A stretch of 64,000 nucleotides of DNA from Kineothrix sp. MB12-C1 (GTDB lineage: Bacteria > Bacillota > Clostridia > Lachnospirales > Lachnospiraceae): positions 2,604,001-2,668,000 of the forward strand of contig NZ_CP132957.1 in the NCBI RefSeq assembly GCF_030863805.1, given 5' to 3'. Of this stretch, positions 33,869 to 42,162 are shown in pieces. The position numbers and the translations under genes were made by a program. Under the pieces are notes generated by a model. The model made no database searches. It saw only the letters and a list, made by a program, of their open reading frames with translations, and was not told where the DNA came from. Position 1 is the stretch's first letter. Every line of letters starts with the position of its first letter.

Positions 33869-35605
33869 ATGAGGAAAGCGCTTACTGTTTGGCAAAGGCA
33901 AGGAAATAAATATAAAAGGGTAACGGAGAGGATAGTGTTTCCTCTTGTGCTGTTTTTATACCCTTTGCTGCTTATCAATCAAGGAATCGATATTACGGAC
34001 ACGACCTATTCCCTCGGTTACTATCGTTTTATGGACCGAATGGACGTTACTTGGGTATTGGCTACTTACTTAGCGAATATGAAAGGTTCCTTCTTGATGA
34101 AGCTGCCGCTTGGAGATACTCTTCTTGGCATGAACTTCTATACGGGAATTATTTTAAGTCTGCTGGCTCTTATTTGTTATTATGCTGCCAAGCGGTGGAT
34201 GAATGGCTGGATTGCTTTTATCGGAGAGATGATTGCCCTCAGCCTTTGTTGGTGTCCCACTACTATTTTATATAATTATTTGACGTATTTTTTCTTTGCG
34301 GCAGGAAGTATCTTGTTGTATGAGGCACTTATAAAAGAAAAAGCAGGGTATTATCTGTTAGCCGGCCTTTTTCTTGGACTCAATGTAATGGTACGATTCC
34401 CGAATCTTGTAGAAGCCAGTCTCATTGTTGCCCTGTGGTATGCGGGATGGCTGAAAAAGGAAAAACCGGTGGATACTTTAAAGAAGACAGGGCTTTGCTT
34501 TGCCGGATATTTTACCGGTATTGCCGGTGTTCTTCTAATTATTGCAAGAAATTATGGGATTAGTTCCTTTATAGAAATGATAAACGGGCTCTTCGGTATG
34601 ACCGAGGAAGCTTCGGATTATACACTGACAGGAATGCTTTCCGATATTGCAGGAGCTTATCTCGTTTCTTTTCGGTGGATTGCTTATATGATCCCTTGTA
34701 TCTTCGCAGGGATGATTATGTTCTATATTAGAAAGGGACAATATGAACGGCTGAAGAAGATATTATATTGTATTGGCATTGTAATATTGTTTCGGTTTTA
34801 TTTGGGGCAAGGAATGTTCTCTCTTCGTTATTATAATGAGGGAAGTGTCTTTCAGTGGATGATGCTCTTCCTTATTTTGTCTATTATCTGCTGTATGGTA
34901 GAAATCAGCGGTTATCTGTCCGGTGATGGGGATATTCAGGGGCGGATACTTGCGATGATAGTATTGATCATTATCCTTGTAACGCCAATTGGAAGCAATA
35001 ACTATACTTATCAGAATATGAATAACTTATTTCTAATTGCCCCTTACACGTTGTGGATGTGTTATCGTATATGGCGTAGGACGAGATGGCAAAGCATTCA
35101 TTTTCCGTGGCAATCATTTGTAGCGGCCATTATTCTTATGCTGGCCATACAGGGCATTGGCTTCGGCAATCGCTACGTGTTCCGGGATGGGATATATGGT
35201 GAGAAGAGGAATGCACAGGTGACGAACAGCTCCATCTTAAGAGGAATGTATACGACAGAAGAAAATGCGGAAAGTTTGACAGAGCTAATTGCTTTTTGGG
35301 AAGAGGAAAGATTAGGAGAGGAACCGGTTATATTCTGGGGAGATGCGCCGGGCTTAAGCTATATACTGGATGTACCCTCTGCGATCTTCACCACTTGGCC
35401 GGAAATACCGAGCAACACCTACTCCGCCCTTTCACAGGCACTAGAGGAGCTTAATACCTTACCTCCGGTGATTCTTCATAATGAAAGAGGAAAAGAAATT
35501 GTGGCCGGAGAAAAGACGGATTTGATTCTTGATTTTCTATCGGTACATCACTATTTACGTGTATTCGAAAACGAGAACTATCAAATATATAAAGCCGTAG
35601 AGTAG
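33869..35605 (+). CDS. GT-C-like multi-pass membrane protein
   Basis: 578 residues with at least ten hydrophobic segments and a soluble tail of about 120 residues. The first external loop has GIDITDTTYSLGYYRFMD (39-56), an acidic motif in the place where GT-C enzymes carry their catalytic aspartate. It starts four bases after the acyltransferase gene with GAGAGGG upstream. It resembles unnamed membrane glycosyltransferases of Clostridia. I cannot assign a numbered family, and no acceptor or sugar is readable. Confidence 0.65.
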   Translation: MRKALTVWQRQGNKYKRVTERIVFPLVLFLYPLLLINQGIDITDTTYSLGYYRFMDRMDVTWVLATYLANMKGSFLMKLPLGDTLLGMNFYTGIILSLLALICYYAAKRWMNGWIAFIGEMIALSLCWCPTTILYNYLTYFFFAAGSILLYEALIKEKAGYYLLAGLFLGLNVMVRFPNLVEASLIVALWYAGWLKKEKPVDTLKKTGLCFAGYFTGIAGVLLIIARNYGISSFIEMINGLFGMTEEASDYTLTGMLSDIAGAYLVSFRWIAYMIPCIFAGMIMFYIRKGQYERLKKILYCIGIVILFRFYLGQGMFSLRYYNEGSVFQWMMLFLILSIICCMVEISGYLSGDGDIQGRILAMIVLIIILVTPIGSNNYTYQNMNNLFLIAPYTLWMCYRIWRRTRWQSIHFPWQSFVAAIILMLAIQGIGFGNRYVFRDGIYGEKRNAQVTNSSILRGMYTTEENAESLTELIAFWEEERLGEEPVIFWGDAPGLSYILDVPSAIFTTWPEIPSNTYSALSQALEELNTLPPVILHNERGKEIVAGEKTDLILDFLSVHHYLRVFENENYQIYKAVE

Positions 35606-35634
35606 TAGGCGGTAAGAAAGGCATGGTTGTTAAT

Positions 35635-36765
35635 ATGATTAATTTCAATGTACCTCCATTTACAGGAAAAGAAATGGAATATATGCGTCAAGCGGTAGAA
35701 AATCAGAAGATATGCGGTGACGGTGAATTCACACATAAGTGTAACGAGTGGATTGAGGAAAAGACGAAGACAAAGAAGTGCCTTTTGACGACTTCATGTA
35801 CGCATGCGTTGGAGTTATCGGCGCTTCTTGCGGAAATTAAGGAAGGCGATGAAGTGATTATGCCTTCGTTTACCTTCGTATCAACTGCAGATGCTTTCGT
35901 GCTTCGTGGGGCGAAGGTAGTATTTGTGGATATTCGGCCTGATACGATGAATATCGATGAGAATCTGATAGAGGAAGCGATTACAGGTAAGACAAGAGCT
36001 ATTGCAGTGGTACATTATGCTGGCGTCTCCTGTGAGATGGACAAGATTATGGAGATTGCGGGAAAGTATAACTTAATCGTGGTTGAAGATGCGGCGCAAG
36101 GAATTATGTCTTCTTATAAAGGGCAGGCACTCGGTACCATCGGAGATTTCGGCTGCTTCAGCTTCCATGAAACGAAGAATTATAGTATGGGAGAAGGCGG
36201 TGCTATTCTAATCAAAGATGAGAAATATATTGAAGATGCTGAGATTCTCAGGGAGAAGGGGACTGACAGAAGCAAGTATTTCAGGGGACAGGTGGATAAG
36301 TACCGCTGGATGAATTATGGTTCCTCTTATCTTCCAAGCGATATGAATGCGGCATACCTATATGCTCAGCTTGAATTGGCAGAAGAGATCAACGATATCC
36401 GTCTTGCCAGATGGCAGCAGTATTATAATAACCTTCAGGAGCTTGAAGAAGCTGGGAAAATTGAACTTCCGGTCATACCGGAGAATTGTATTCAAAATGG
36501 ACATATGTTCTATCTGAAAACGAAGGATATGGTAGAGAGGACAGCTCTCATCAGCTTTTTAAAAGAGAACGGGATTCTCGCAGTATTTCATTATGTGCCG
36601 CTCCATTCGGCACCTGCAGGGTTGAAATTTGGCCGTTTTCATGGTGAGGATAACTATACGACAAAAGAAAGTGAACGCCTGTTACGGCTTCCGATGTTCT
36701 ACAAGTTGACGGAGCAGGAAGTCGAATATATTACCGGTAAGGTAAAGGAATTCTATGGTGCTTAG
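35635..36765 (+). CDS. wecE: dTDP-4-amino-4,6-dideoxygalactose transaminase
   Basis: PLP enzyme that aminates dTDP-4-keto-6-deoxyglucose to dTDP-Fuc4N. The 376-residue protein closely follows the known WecE/RffA sequence: MPSFTFVSTADAFVLRGAK (76-94), VEDAAQG (150-156, Asp152), SFHETKNYSMGEGG (176-189, PLP lysine Lys181) and EILREKGTDRSKYFRGQVDKY. ATG 35635 is chosen because family similarity starts there; an upstream ATG at 35623 adds four residues. Its substrate is shared with rhamnose synthesis. It overlaps the next membrane gene by 11 bases. Confidence 0.93.
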   Translation: MINFNVPPFTGKEMEYMRQAVENQKICGDGEFTHKCNEWIEEKTKTKKCLLTTSCTHALELSALLAEIKEGDEVIMPSFTFVSTADAFVLRGAKVVFVDIRPDTMNIDENLIEEAITGKTRAIAVVHYAGVSCEMDKIMEIAGKYNLIVVEDAAQGIMSSYKGQALGTIGDFGCFSFHETKNYSMGEGGAILIKDEKYIEDAEILREKGTDRSKYFRGQVDKYRWMNYGSSYLPSDMNAAYLYAQLELAEEINDIRLARWQQYYNNLQELEEAGKIELPVIPENCIQNGHMFYLKTKDMVERTALISFLKENGILAVFHYVPLHSAPAGLKFGRFHGEDNYTTKESERLLRLPMFYKLTEQEVEYITGKVKEFYGA

Positions 36766-38623
36766 AAACTTCTATCAAAAGTATGAAAATAGAATAATTG
36801 CAGTAGGCCTTCTAATTATTCTCGGTGCATTCATCGCATGGAGGTATGATTACTACTTTGATTTGAATGACGATGTAGTGATGAAGGATATTCTTTCGGG
36901 CGTTTACACAGGGGAGCCGGAGAGCCGTAACATTCAGATGATGTATCCGATGAGCTTTGTAATCAGTTTGGCTTATCGGATATTTCCTCAAGCTCCGGTA
37001 TACGGTATTTTCTTATGTATTTGTCAGTTTGGCTGTTTATTTCTTCTTGTAAACCGGAGTCTTTGTTATCTGGATAGAGGTGTGGATCATCATACAGTAT
37101 CCAATAGAAACTTAAACGGAAAAGAAAAGGGTACGGTCTTCAAAATAGTTCTGGCCGGGATAGAGGGACTTACCTTAATGGTGTTGTATCTTCCTCACTT
37201 TGTCATAATACAATATACGATTACTTCCGCTTTTCTCGCAGGAACGGCTGCTTTTTTATTTATTACATCCGGGAAAGAGGCATTACCGGGCACTTTCTTA
37301 AAGAATAATTTGTGGAGTATTGTGTTGGTCATTCTGTCCTTTGCTATGCGTTCGGAAATGCTGCTTCTCGCTCTTCCGCTCATCTGCGTAGCAGGAGTAT
37401 ATCGATGGGCGGAGGAAACCGATATTTTTTCTTCGGAGAATATGAGGAAGTATTTGTCTGTTATAGGAAGTATTCTTTTAAGTATTGTGGTTGTAGTTCT
37501 TATCAATAAGGTAGGATACGGAAGTAAAGAATGGAAAAGCTTTATGGAGTATTTCGATAACCGGACGGAGCTTTATGACTATCAGGGACTTCCCCCTTTT
37601 GAAGGGAATGAGGAATTATATGAGCGGCTTGGAGTTACTGAAAGTGAGCAAAATATGCTATTCGAGCAGTATAACTTCGGTATGGATGATGCTCTGGATG
37701 CCGGAATACTGAAAGAGATGGCAGAGCATCAGGCTGATAGAAAGAAACAGCAGACAACCTCGCTTCAGAAGCTGGCGGGAAAATTCGGCGAATACCGTTA
37801 CCGAACATTTCATAAGGAGCCGGCAGGCTCACACACGCCGGATGACTATCCGTGGAATGCAATGGTAATTCTCGGTTATTTTTCAGTGCTGGCAGCAGGA
37901 TTGTGGGGAGGAAGAAAAAGTATCGGATGGAAGCTACTTTTTCTCGGAGCGGTAAGAAGTGTTCTCTGGATGTATATTCTCATGGGAGGACGAGCACCGG
38001 AACGGATTACCCATTCCCTTTACTTATTAGAATTATGTATCCTATGGGGGATGCTTCATGTAGAGAGCAGGGGATTGGAAGGAAGAAGAATCGGGAAGGT
38101 GAAAGCAGCATTTCTCTTCCCCGCCGTTATTTTGGCAGCATCGATTCTCTCTGCCAAGGAATCGGTCCGAGCTGTGGACACAGAATATATGGCGAGAGAA
38201 GAAGCCAACCGAACAGACAGTCAGATGAGGGCATACAGCCGTAATCATGAAGAAAATTTTTATTTTATCGATGTATATTCCTTCGTATCAGATCCGAACA
38301 CCTCCACATTCTATTCGGAAAAGTTGTTTTCTAATACGGATAACAGCATTGGAAATTATGATATTATGGGCGGCTGGGTAACGAAAAGTCCGCTTTATGA
38401 AAAGAAATTAAAAGCATTCGGTATGAATTCTATGCAGGAAGCGCTTGTTTATGATGAGGGTGTATATTGGATGGTAGAGCTCGCGAAGGGAACAGAATTT
38501 CTGGAAGCCTATTATAAGGATCAAGGCATAGAGATAGAAGCGACCCTCATCGATATGATCAATGGAATCGTAGGGGTATATAAAATCGAAGGATATATGA
38601 CTGAGACGATGGCGGATTTATAG
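36755..38623 (+). CDS. GT-C-like multi-pass membrane protein
   Basis: 622 residues with about ten hydrophobic segments and a soluble end. The first external loop carries DLNDDVVMKDILSG (36-49), whose Asp-Asp resembles the GT-C catalytic acid, followed by MYPMSFVISLAYR. The middle soluble loop (about 255-370) is rich in Glu and Tyr. It overlaps wecE by 11 bases and precedes the GNAT-GtrB fusion by 22, so a Fuc4N-type sugar is a reasonable donor guess. The family is not one I can name with confidence. Confidence 0.65.
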   Translation: MVLRNFYQKYENRIIAVGLLIILGAFIAWRYDYYFDLNDDVVMKDILSGVYTGEPESRNIQMMYPMSFVISLAYRIFPQAPVYGIFLCICQFGCLFLLVNRSLCYLDRGVDHHTVSNRNLNGKEKGTVFKIVLAGIEGLTLMVLYLPHFVIIQYTITSAFLAGTAAFLFITSGKEALPGTFLKNNLWSIVLVILSFAMRSEMLLLALPLICVAGVYRWAEETDIFSSENMRKYLSVIGSILLSIVVVVLINKVGYGSKEWKSFMEYFDNRTELYDYQGLPPFEGNEELYERLGVTESEQNMLFEQYNFGMDDALDAGILKEMAEHQADRKKQQTTSLQKLAGKFGEYRYRTFHKEPAGSHTPDDYPWNAMVILGYFSVLAAGLWGGRKSIGWKLLFLGAVRSVLWMYILMGGRAPERITHSLYLLELCILWGMLHVESRGLEGRRIGKVKAAFLFPAVILAASILSAKESVRAVDTEYMAREEANRTDSQMRAYSRNHEENFYFIDVYSFVSDPNTSTFYSEKLFSNTDNSIGNYDIMGGWVTKSPLYEKKLKAFGMNSMQEALVYDEGVYWMVELAKGTEFLEAYYKDQGIEIEATLIDMINGIVGVYKIEGYMTETMADL

Positions 38624-38645
38624 AATAAAAGGAGCATAGAGAATT

Positions 38646-40115
38646 ATGCAAGTGAGGACAATAATCGGACAACATACATTATTAAGACCGATGACTTATG
38701 AAGATACAGAACTAATCATAAAGTGGAGGAATAACGAACAGGTCAGGAAGAACTTTATTTATAGGGAAACCTTCACGCCTGAAGGGCATGAGCGTTGGAT
38801 TAAGTCCATGATAGAGACGGGAAAAGCGGTACAATTCATTCTTTGCATAAAAAACAGCATGCGTCCTATTGGAAGTGTATATTTCCGAGATATCGATAAG
38901 GATAAGAAAGAAGCTGAATATGGTATCTTTATTGGCGAGGATGATGCTTCCGGTAAAGGCTATGGAACAGAGGCGGCCCATTTGGCGGTGGAATATGCTT
39001 TTGGTGAGCTCGGGCTTAAGCGGCTGGTGCTTCGTGTATTTGCCGATAATAAAGCTGCAGTTGCAAGCTACAGTAAAGCAGGTTTTGTACAAGAGAGTGT
39101 ACTAAAAGATGTGGAGTGCTCGGACGGGGAGAAGAAGGATATGTATTTCATGTCGATGGAAGGTGCAAGTATCCAATTAGTTAGTTTTGTAATACCTTGT
39201 TACCGCTCGGAACAGACAATTTCCAAGGTGGTTGATGAAATTACAATGACAATAGACGAATTAAATGAGGAAATAAGGCGGTACGATTATGAAATTATTC
39301 TCGTAGATGATTATTCGCCGGATGAAACCTATGAAGTGATTAAAGGTCTATGTGAAAAAAATAAAAAAATAAAGGGCATGAACTTAGCCAGAAACTTCGG
39401 ACAGCATGCAGCGCTTATGGCAGGATTCCATCATGTAAAGGGAGACATTGTTATCTGCCTGGATGATGACGGACAGACGCCCGCCAATGAAATGGGCAAG
39501 CTGCTCGAGGAGATAAATAAAGGCTCTGATGTGGTATATGCCAGATATAATCACAAGAGACATTCTTTGTTTCGTAATTTCGGAAGCCGGGTCAATGAAG
39601 AAATGGCGAGGATAATGCTCGGCAAACCGAGAGATATATATGTTTCCAGCTATTTTGCGGCCAAAAGATTTATCGTAGAAGAAATGAAGCGTTATACCCA
39701 TTCTTACCCTTATGTGATAGGGCTGGTGTTGCGAACCACGAAGCGCATCAGTAATGTAACGGTACATCATAGGGAGCGGGAGATCGGTACTTCCGGTTAT
39801 ACCCTTAGAAAGTTATTCGGATTGTGGTTTAATGGGTTCACAGCTTTTAGTGTAAAACCCCTTAGAATTGCTACGGGAATAGGATGTGTGTTGGCTTCCA
39901 TGGGATTTCTGTATGGCATTTATACAGTGGTTAAGAAATTTGTGAATCCGGATGTTCCGATGGGATTCAGTTCGATGATGTCAGCGGTAGTATTTCTCGG
40001 AGGAATGATTATGCTTATGCTCGGACTCATAGGCGAATATATAGGAAGAATGTATATCTCCATGAATAATTCACCTCAGTTCGTAGTGCGGGAAATGGTA
40101 AATGAAGATGAATAA
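38646..40115 (+). CDS. GNAT acetyltransferase fused to a GtrB-like polyprenyl-phosphate glycosyltransferase
   Basis: A two-domain 489-residue protein. Residues 1-170 are a GNAT of the RimJ/RimL type with the acetyl-CoA loop GKGYGTEA (103-110). Residues about 176-489 are a GT2 enzyme of the GtrB/DPM1 type with FVIPCYRSEQ (181-190), VDDYSPDE (220-227), DDDGQTP (273-279) and two hydrophobic segments near 400-430 and 440-465. No stop, frameshift or start separates the domains. The wecE gene lies two genes upstream, so the GNAT could acetylate dTDP-Fuc4N, as WecD does, and the GT2 part could load the product on undecaprenyl phosphate. PseH-like use is an alternative. Confidence 0.88.
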   Translation: MQVRTIIGQHTLLRPMTYEDTELIIKWRNNEQVRKNFIYRETFTPEGHERWIKSMIETGKAVQFILCIKNSMRPIGSVYFRDIDKDKKEAEYGIFIGEDDASGKGYGTEAAHLAVEYAFGELGLKRLVLRVFADNKAAVASYSKAGFVQESVLKDVECSDGEKKDMYFMSMEGASIQLVSFVIPCYRSEQTISKVVDEITMTIDELNEEIRRYDYEIILVDDYSPDETYEVIKGLCEKNKKIKGMNLARNFGQHAALMAGFHHVKGDIVICLDDDGQTPANEMGKLLEEINKGSDVVYARYNHKRHSLFRNFGSRVNEEMARIMLGKPRDIYVSSYFAAKRFIVEEMKRYTHSYPYVIGLVLRTTKRISNVTVHHREREIGTSGYTLRKLFGLWFNGFTAFSVKPLRIATGIGCVLASMGFLYGIYTVVKKFVNPDVPMGFSSMMSAVVFLGGMIMLMLGLIGEYIGRMYISMNNSPQFVVREMVNEDE

Positions 40116-41964
40116 TCAAGAAGGAGTGCAAGCTACGAAGGCTAAAATAATATGTGCCGCATTGGCGCTGCTTGGAGTGTGGTGCCTGCCTTCTATGCTG
40201 AATCTTAAGGGAAATGGGCTCGCTGTTAGCAATAGTTATTTTAGCGTTTTGCTGTGGATGGGATGTTCCTATTTACTTTTTCGAACGTTTCCCTATAAAG
40301 AAGTGGGAGAAATAAAGGAGAATAGAGTTAAAGTATGGGTAACAGCATCCTTTTTAGCATTTTTACTTTCTATTTGCCTTGCCTTCGGCGCACAGCTCGA
40401 TGCGGTGGAAAACGTAAACTTTAAGAGCGCCTTTATGTGGATATCTATAATTGTCTGGACGGTTATCGGATCAATTTGGATATCGGCCGCTTGGGCATGG
40501 CTAGGCAGCCGTGCCGAAAGAAGAAAGGATGCTTATAAAAAGGGTGAAGAATCTTTAGGGCAAAAGAAACTATGGCATAGATGGTATGCCAAATGGAAGG
40601 GGTTATCCTCCCGGCAACGGGCTGTGCTTATGATGCTTTTCTTTTTTCTTTGTTGGATACCGGTATTTTTGGCGGTATATCCGGGGTTTTTCGTATATGA
40701 TGCCCAGGATGAGCTCATACAGGTACAGACAAGGAATTTCTCGACACACCACCCGCTTTTCCACGTATTGTTACTGGGAGGAACGGTTCTGGCAGGGCAT
40801 AAAATGACAGGTTCCTATAATGTAGGGATTGCAGCCTATACTTTGTTCCAGATGTTCTTAATGTCGGGCGTATTTACTTATACTATTTTTTATATGGAAA
40901 AACGCGGTGTTCAGCTCCTGCTCCGAGTGGCATCTATTCTTTATTTTGCTTTCTTTCCTGTAATTGTTATGTTCACACTTTGTTCGGCTAAGGATGGAAT
41001 TTTTACGGCGGCGATGCTCTTATTGCTTCTTTTTATGGCAGATATGGTAAGAGAAAAGGAGCAGTTTTTTTCTTCCCGGAAAAGCATGCTGGCTTTTGGA
41101 GTAAGTGCTTTTGTGATGATGTCCTTTCGTCATAACGGCATGTATGCTTTTCTCGTAATGGTGCCGATCCTTTTGTTTTACATGAAAGGATACCGGAAGA
41201 AGCTCATTTATCTGTTGGGAAGTATCTTTGTCGTTTACTTTCTTTCCGCTGCGGCACTTACCGGTCTTTTATCGGCGAAGTCTTCCGGTAACCAAGAAAT
41301 GCTTACCGTACCGATTCAACAGTTGGCTAGAGTATATACCTATGATAAAGAAAGTTTTGAGGAAGAAGAACTTGCAGTATTATACGAAGTTTTGCCTGAG
41401 GAAGCGTTAAGATTTTATACGGCCAAGGTATCGGATGGGGTGAAGAGATGGTTTGATAACGAAGCATATGATGCGAATCCGGGAAGATACAGGATGCTTT
41501 GGGCAAAGATAGGAATAAGACATCCTTTTACCTACTTGAATGCGTGGCTGATGACCTCTTATGGTTTCTGGTATCCGGATACGGTAATCGATGTCTACCG
41601 GGGCAATGAAGTATTTACCTTTATTTATGAAGACAGTTCTTTTTTCGGTTATGAGGTGGAACAGCCCGGAGTAAGGGAAAGTAAGCTGCCGGTATTGAGT
41701 GAATGGTATCGCAAGCTATCTTTAGAGGTGACGCAGCAGAAGGTGCCGGTGGTATCCATGTTATTTTCACCAGGTTTTCTTTTCTGGGTATTTCTCTTTG
41801 CTTTTGGTTATGTGTATGTTAGAAAAAGGTATGATTTACTCCTTCCTTTTCTTATGGTTCTGCTCTTGTGGCTGACGGTAATTCTGGGACCCACGTATCT
41901 GCCGCGTTATGTGTTGATTCTTTGGTTCGCGCTTCCGGCAACCGTCGCAGTTCTTGTAAACTAA
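40102..41964 (+). CDS. DUF6020-family membrane protein, GT-C-like
   Basis: 620 residues with twelve or so hydrophobic segments. A loop near residues 192-225 has YPGFFVYDAQDELIQVQT followed by STHHPLFHVLL, the pattern I associate with DUF6020, a GT-C-like family in Firmicutes glycan loci. It overlaps the fusion gene by 14 bases, which suggests co-translation. ATG 40108 is an alternative start. It is a good candidate for the outside-acting transferase that uses the lipid-linked sugar from the upstream gene. A promoter for the next gene overlaps its last codons. Confidence 0.78.
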   Translation: MKMNNQEGVQATKAKIICAALALLGVWCLPSMLNLKGNGLAVSNSYFSVLLWMGCSYLLFRTFPYKEVGEIKENRVKVWVTASFLAFLLSICLAFGAQLDAVENVNFKSAFMWISIIVWTVIGSIWISAAWAWLGSRAERRKDAYKKGEESLGQKKLWHRWYAKWKGLSSRQRAVLMMLFFFLCWIPVFLAVYPGFFVYDAQDELIQVQTRNFSTHHPLFHVLLLGGTVLAGHKMTGSYNVGIAAYTLFQMFLMSGVFTYTIFYMEKRGVQLLLRVASILYFAFFPVIVMFTLCSAKDGIFTAAMLLLLLFMADMVREKEQFFSSRKSMLAFGVSAFVMMSFRHNGMYAFLVMVPILLFYMKGYRKKLIYLLGSIFVVYFLSAAALTGLLSAKSSGNQEMLTVPIQQLARVYTYDKESFEEEELAVLYEVLPEEALRFYTAKVSDGVKRWFDNEAYDANPGRYRMLWAKIGIRHPFTYLNAWLMTSYGFWYPDTVIDVYRGNEVFTFIYEDSSFFGYEVEQPGVRESKLPVLSEWYRKLSLEVTQQKVPVVSMLFSPGFLFWVFLFAFGYVYVRKRYDLLLPFLMVLLLWLTVILGPTYLPRYVLILWFALPATVAVLVN

Positions 41965-41982
41965 GGGCAACTATGCTATACT
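41954..41982 (+). promoter_or_regulatory. Extended -10 promoter for the ligase-like gene
   Basis: TTGTAA at 41954-41959 and TGCTATACT (-10 TATACT 41977-41982) are 17 bases apart. The -35 overlaps the last codons of the preceding gene. A start near 41989 gives a leader of about 175 nt. Confidence 0.6.
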
Positions 41983-42101
41983 TACCCATGATAAAAATCG
42001 GGGGAAGGGGATTGTTTACCCTTTTGCAAGTTCTTCAGGTGCCAAAATGCTGTGCCAAAAGGCTTTATCTTGGTATTTTCTCGCATTTTGTGTGCATAAT
42101 C

Positions 42102-42134
42102 TGTTACAGTTTAGCCAAAGGCTGAACCGTAACA
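42102..42134 (+). repeat. Strong leader hairpin related to the GTAAC/GTTAC family
   Basis: TGTTACAGTTTAGCC-AAA-GGCTGAACCGTAACA is a 15-bp stem with a triloop, ending 29 nt before the 42163 start. There is no T run, so it is not a typical terminator. Confidence 0.7.
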
Positions 42135-42162
42135 TTAGTCTGAGAAAGGTAATATAACTTGT

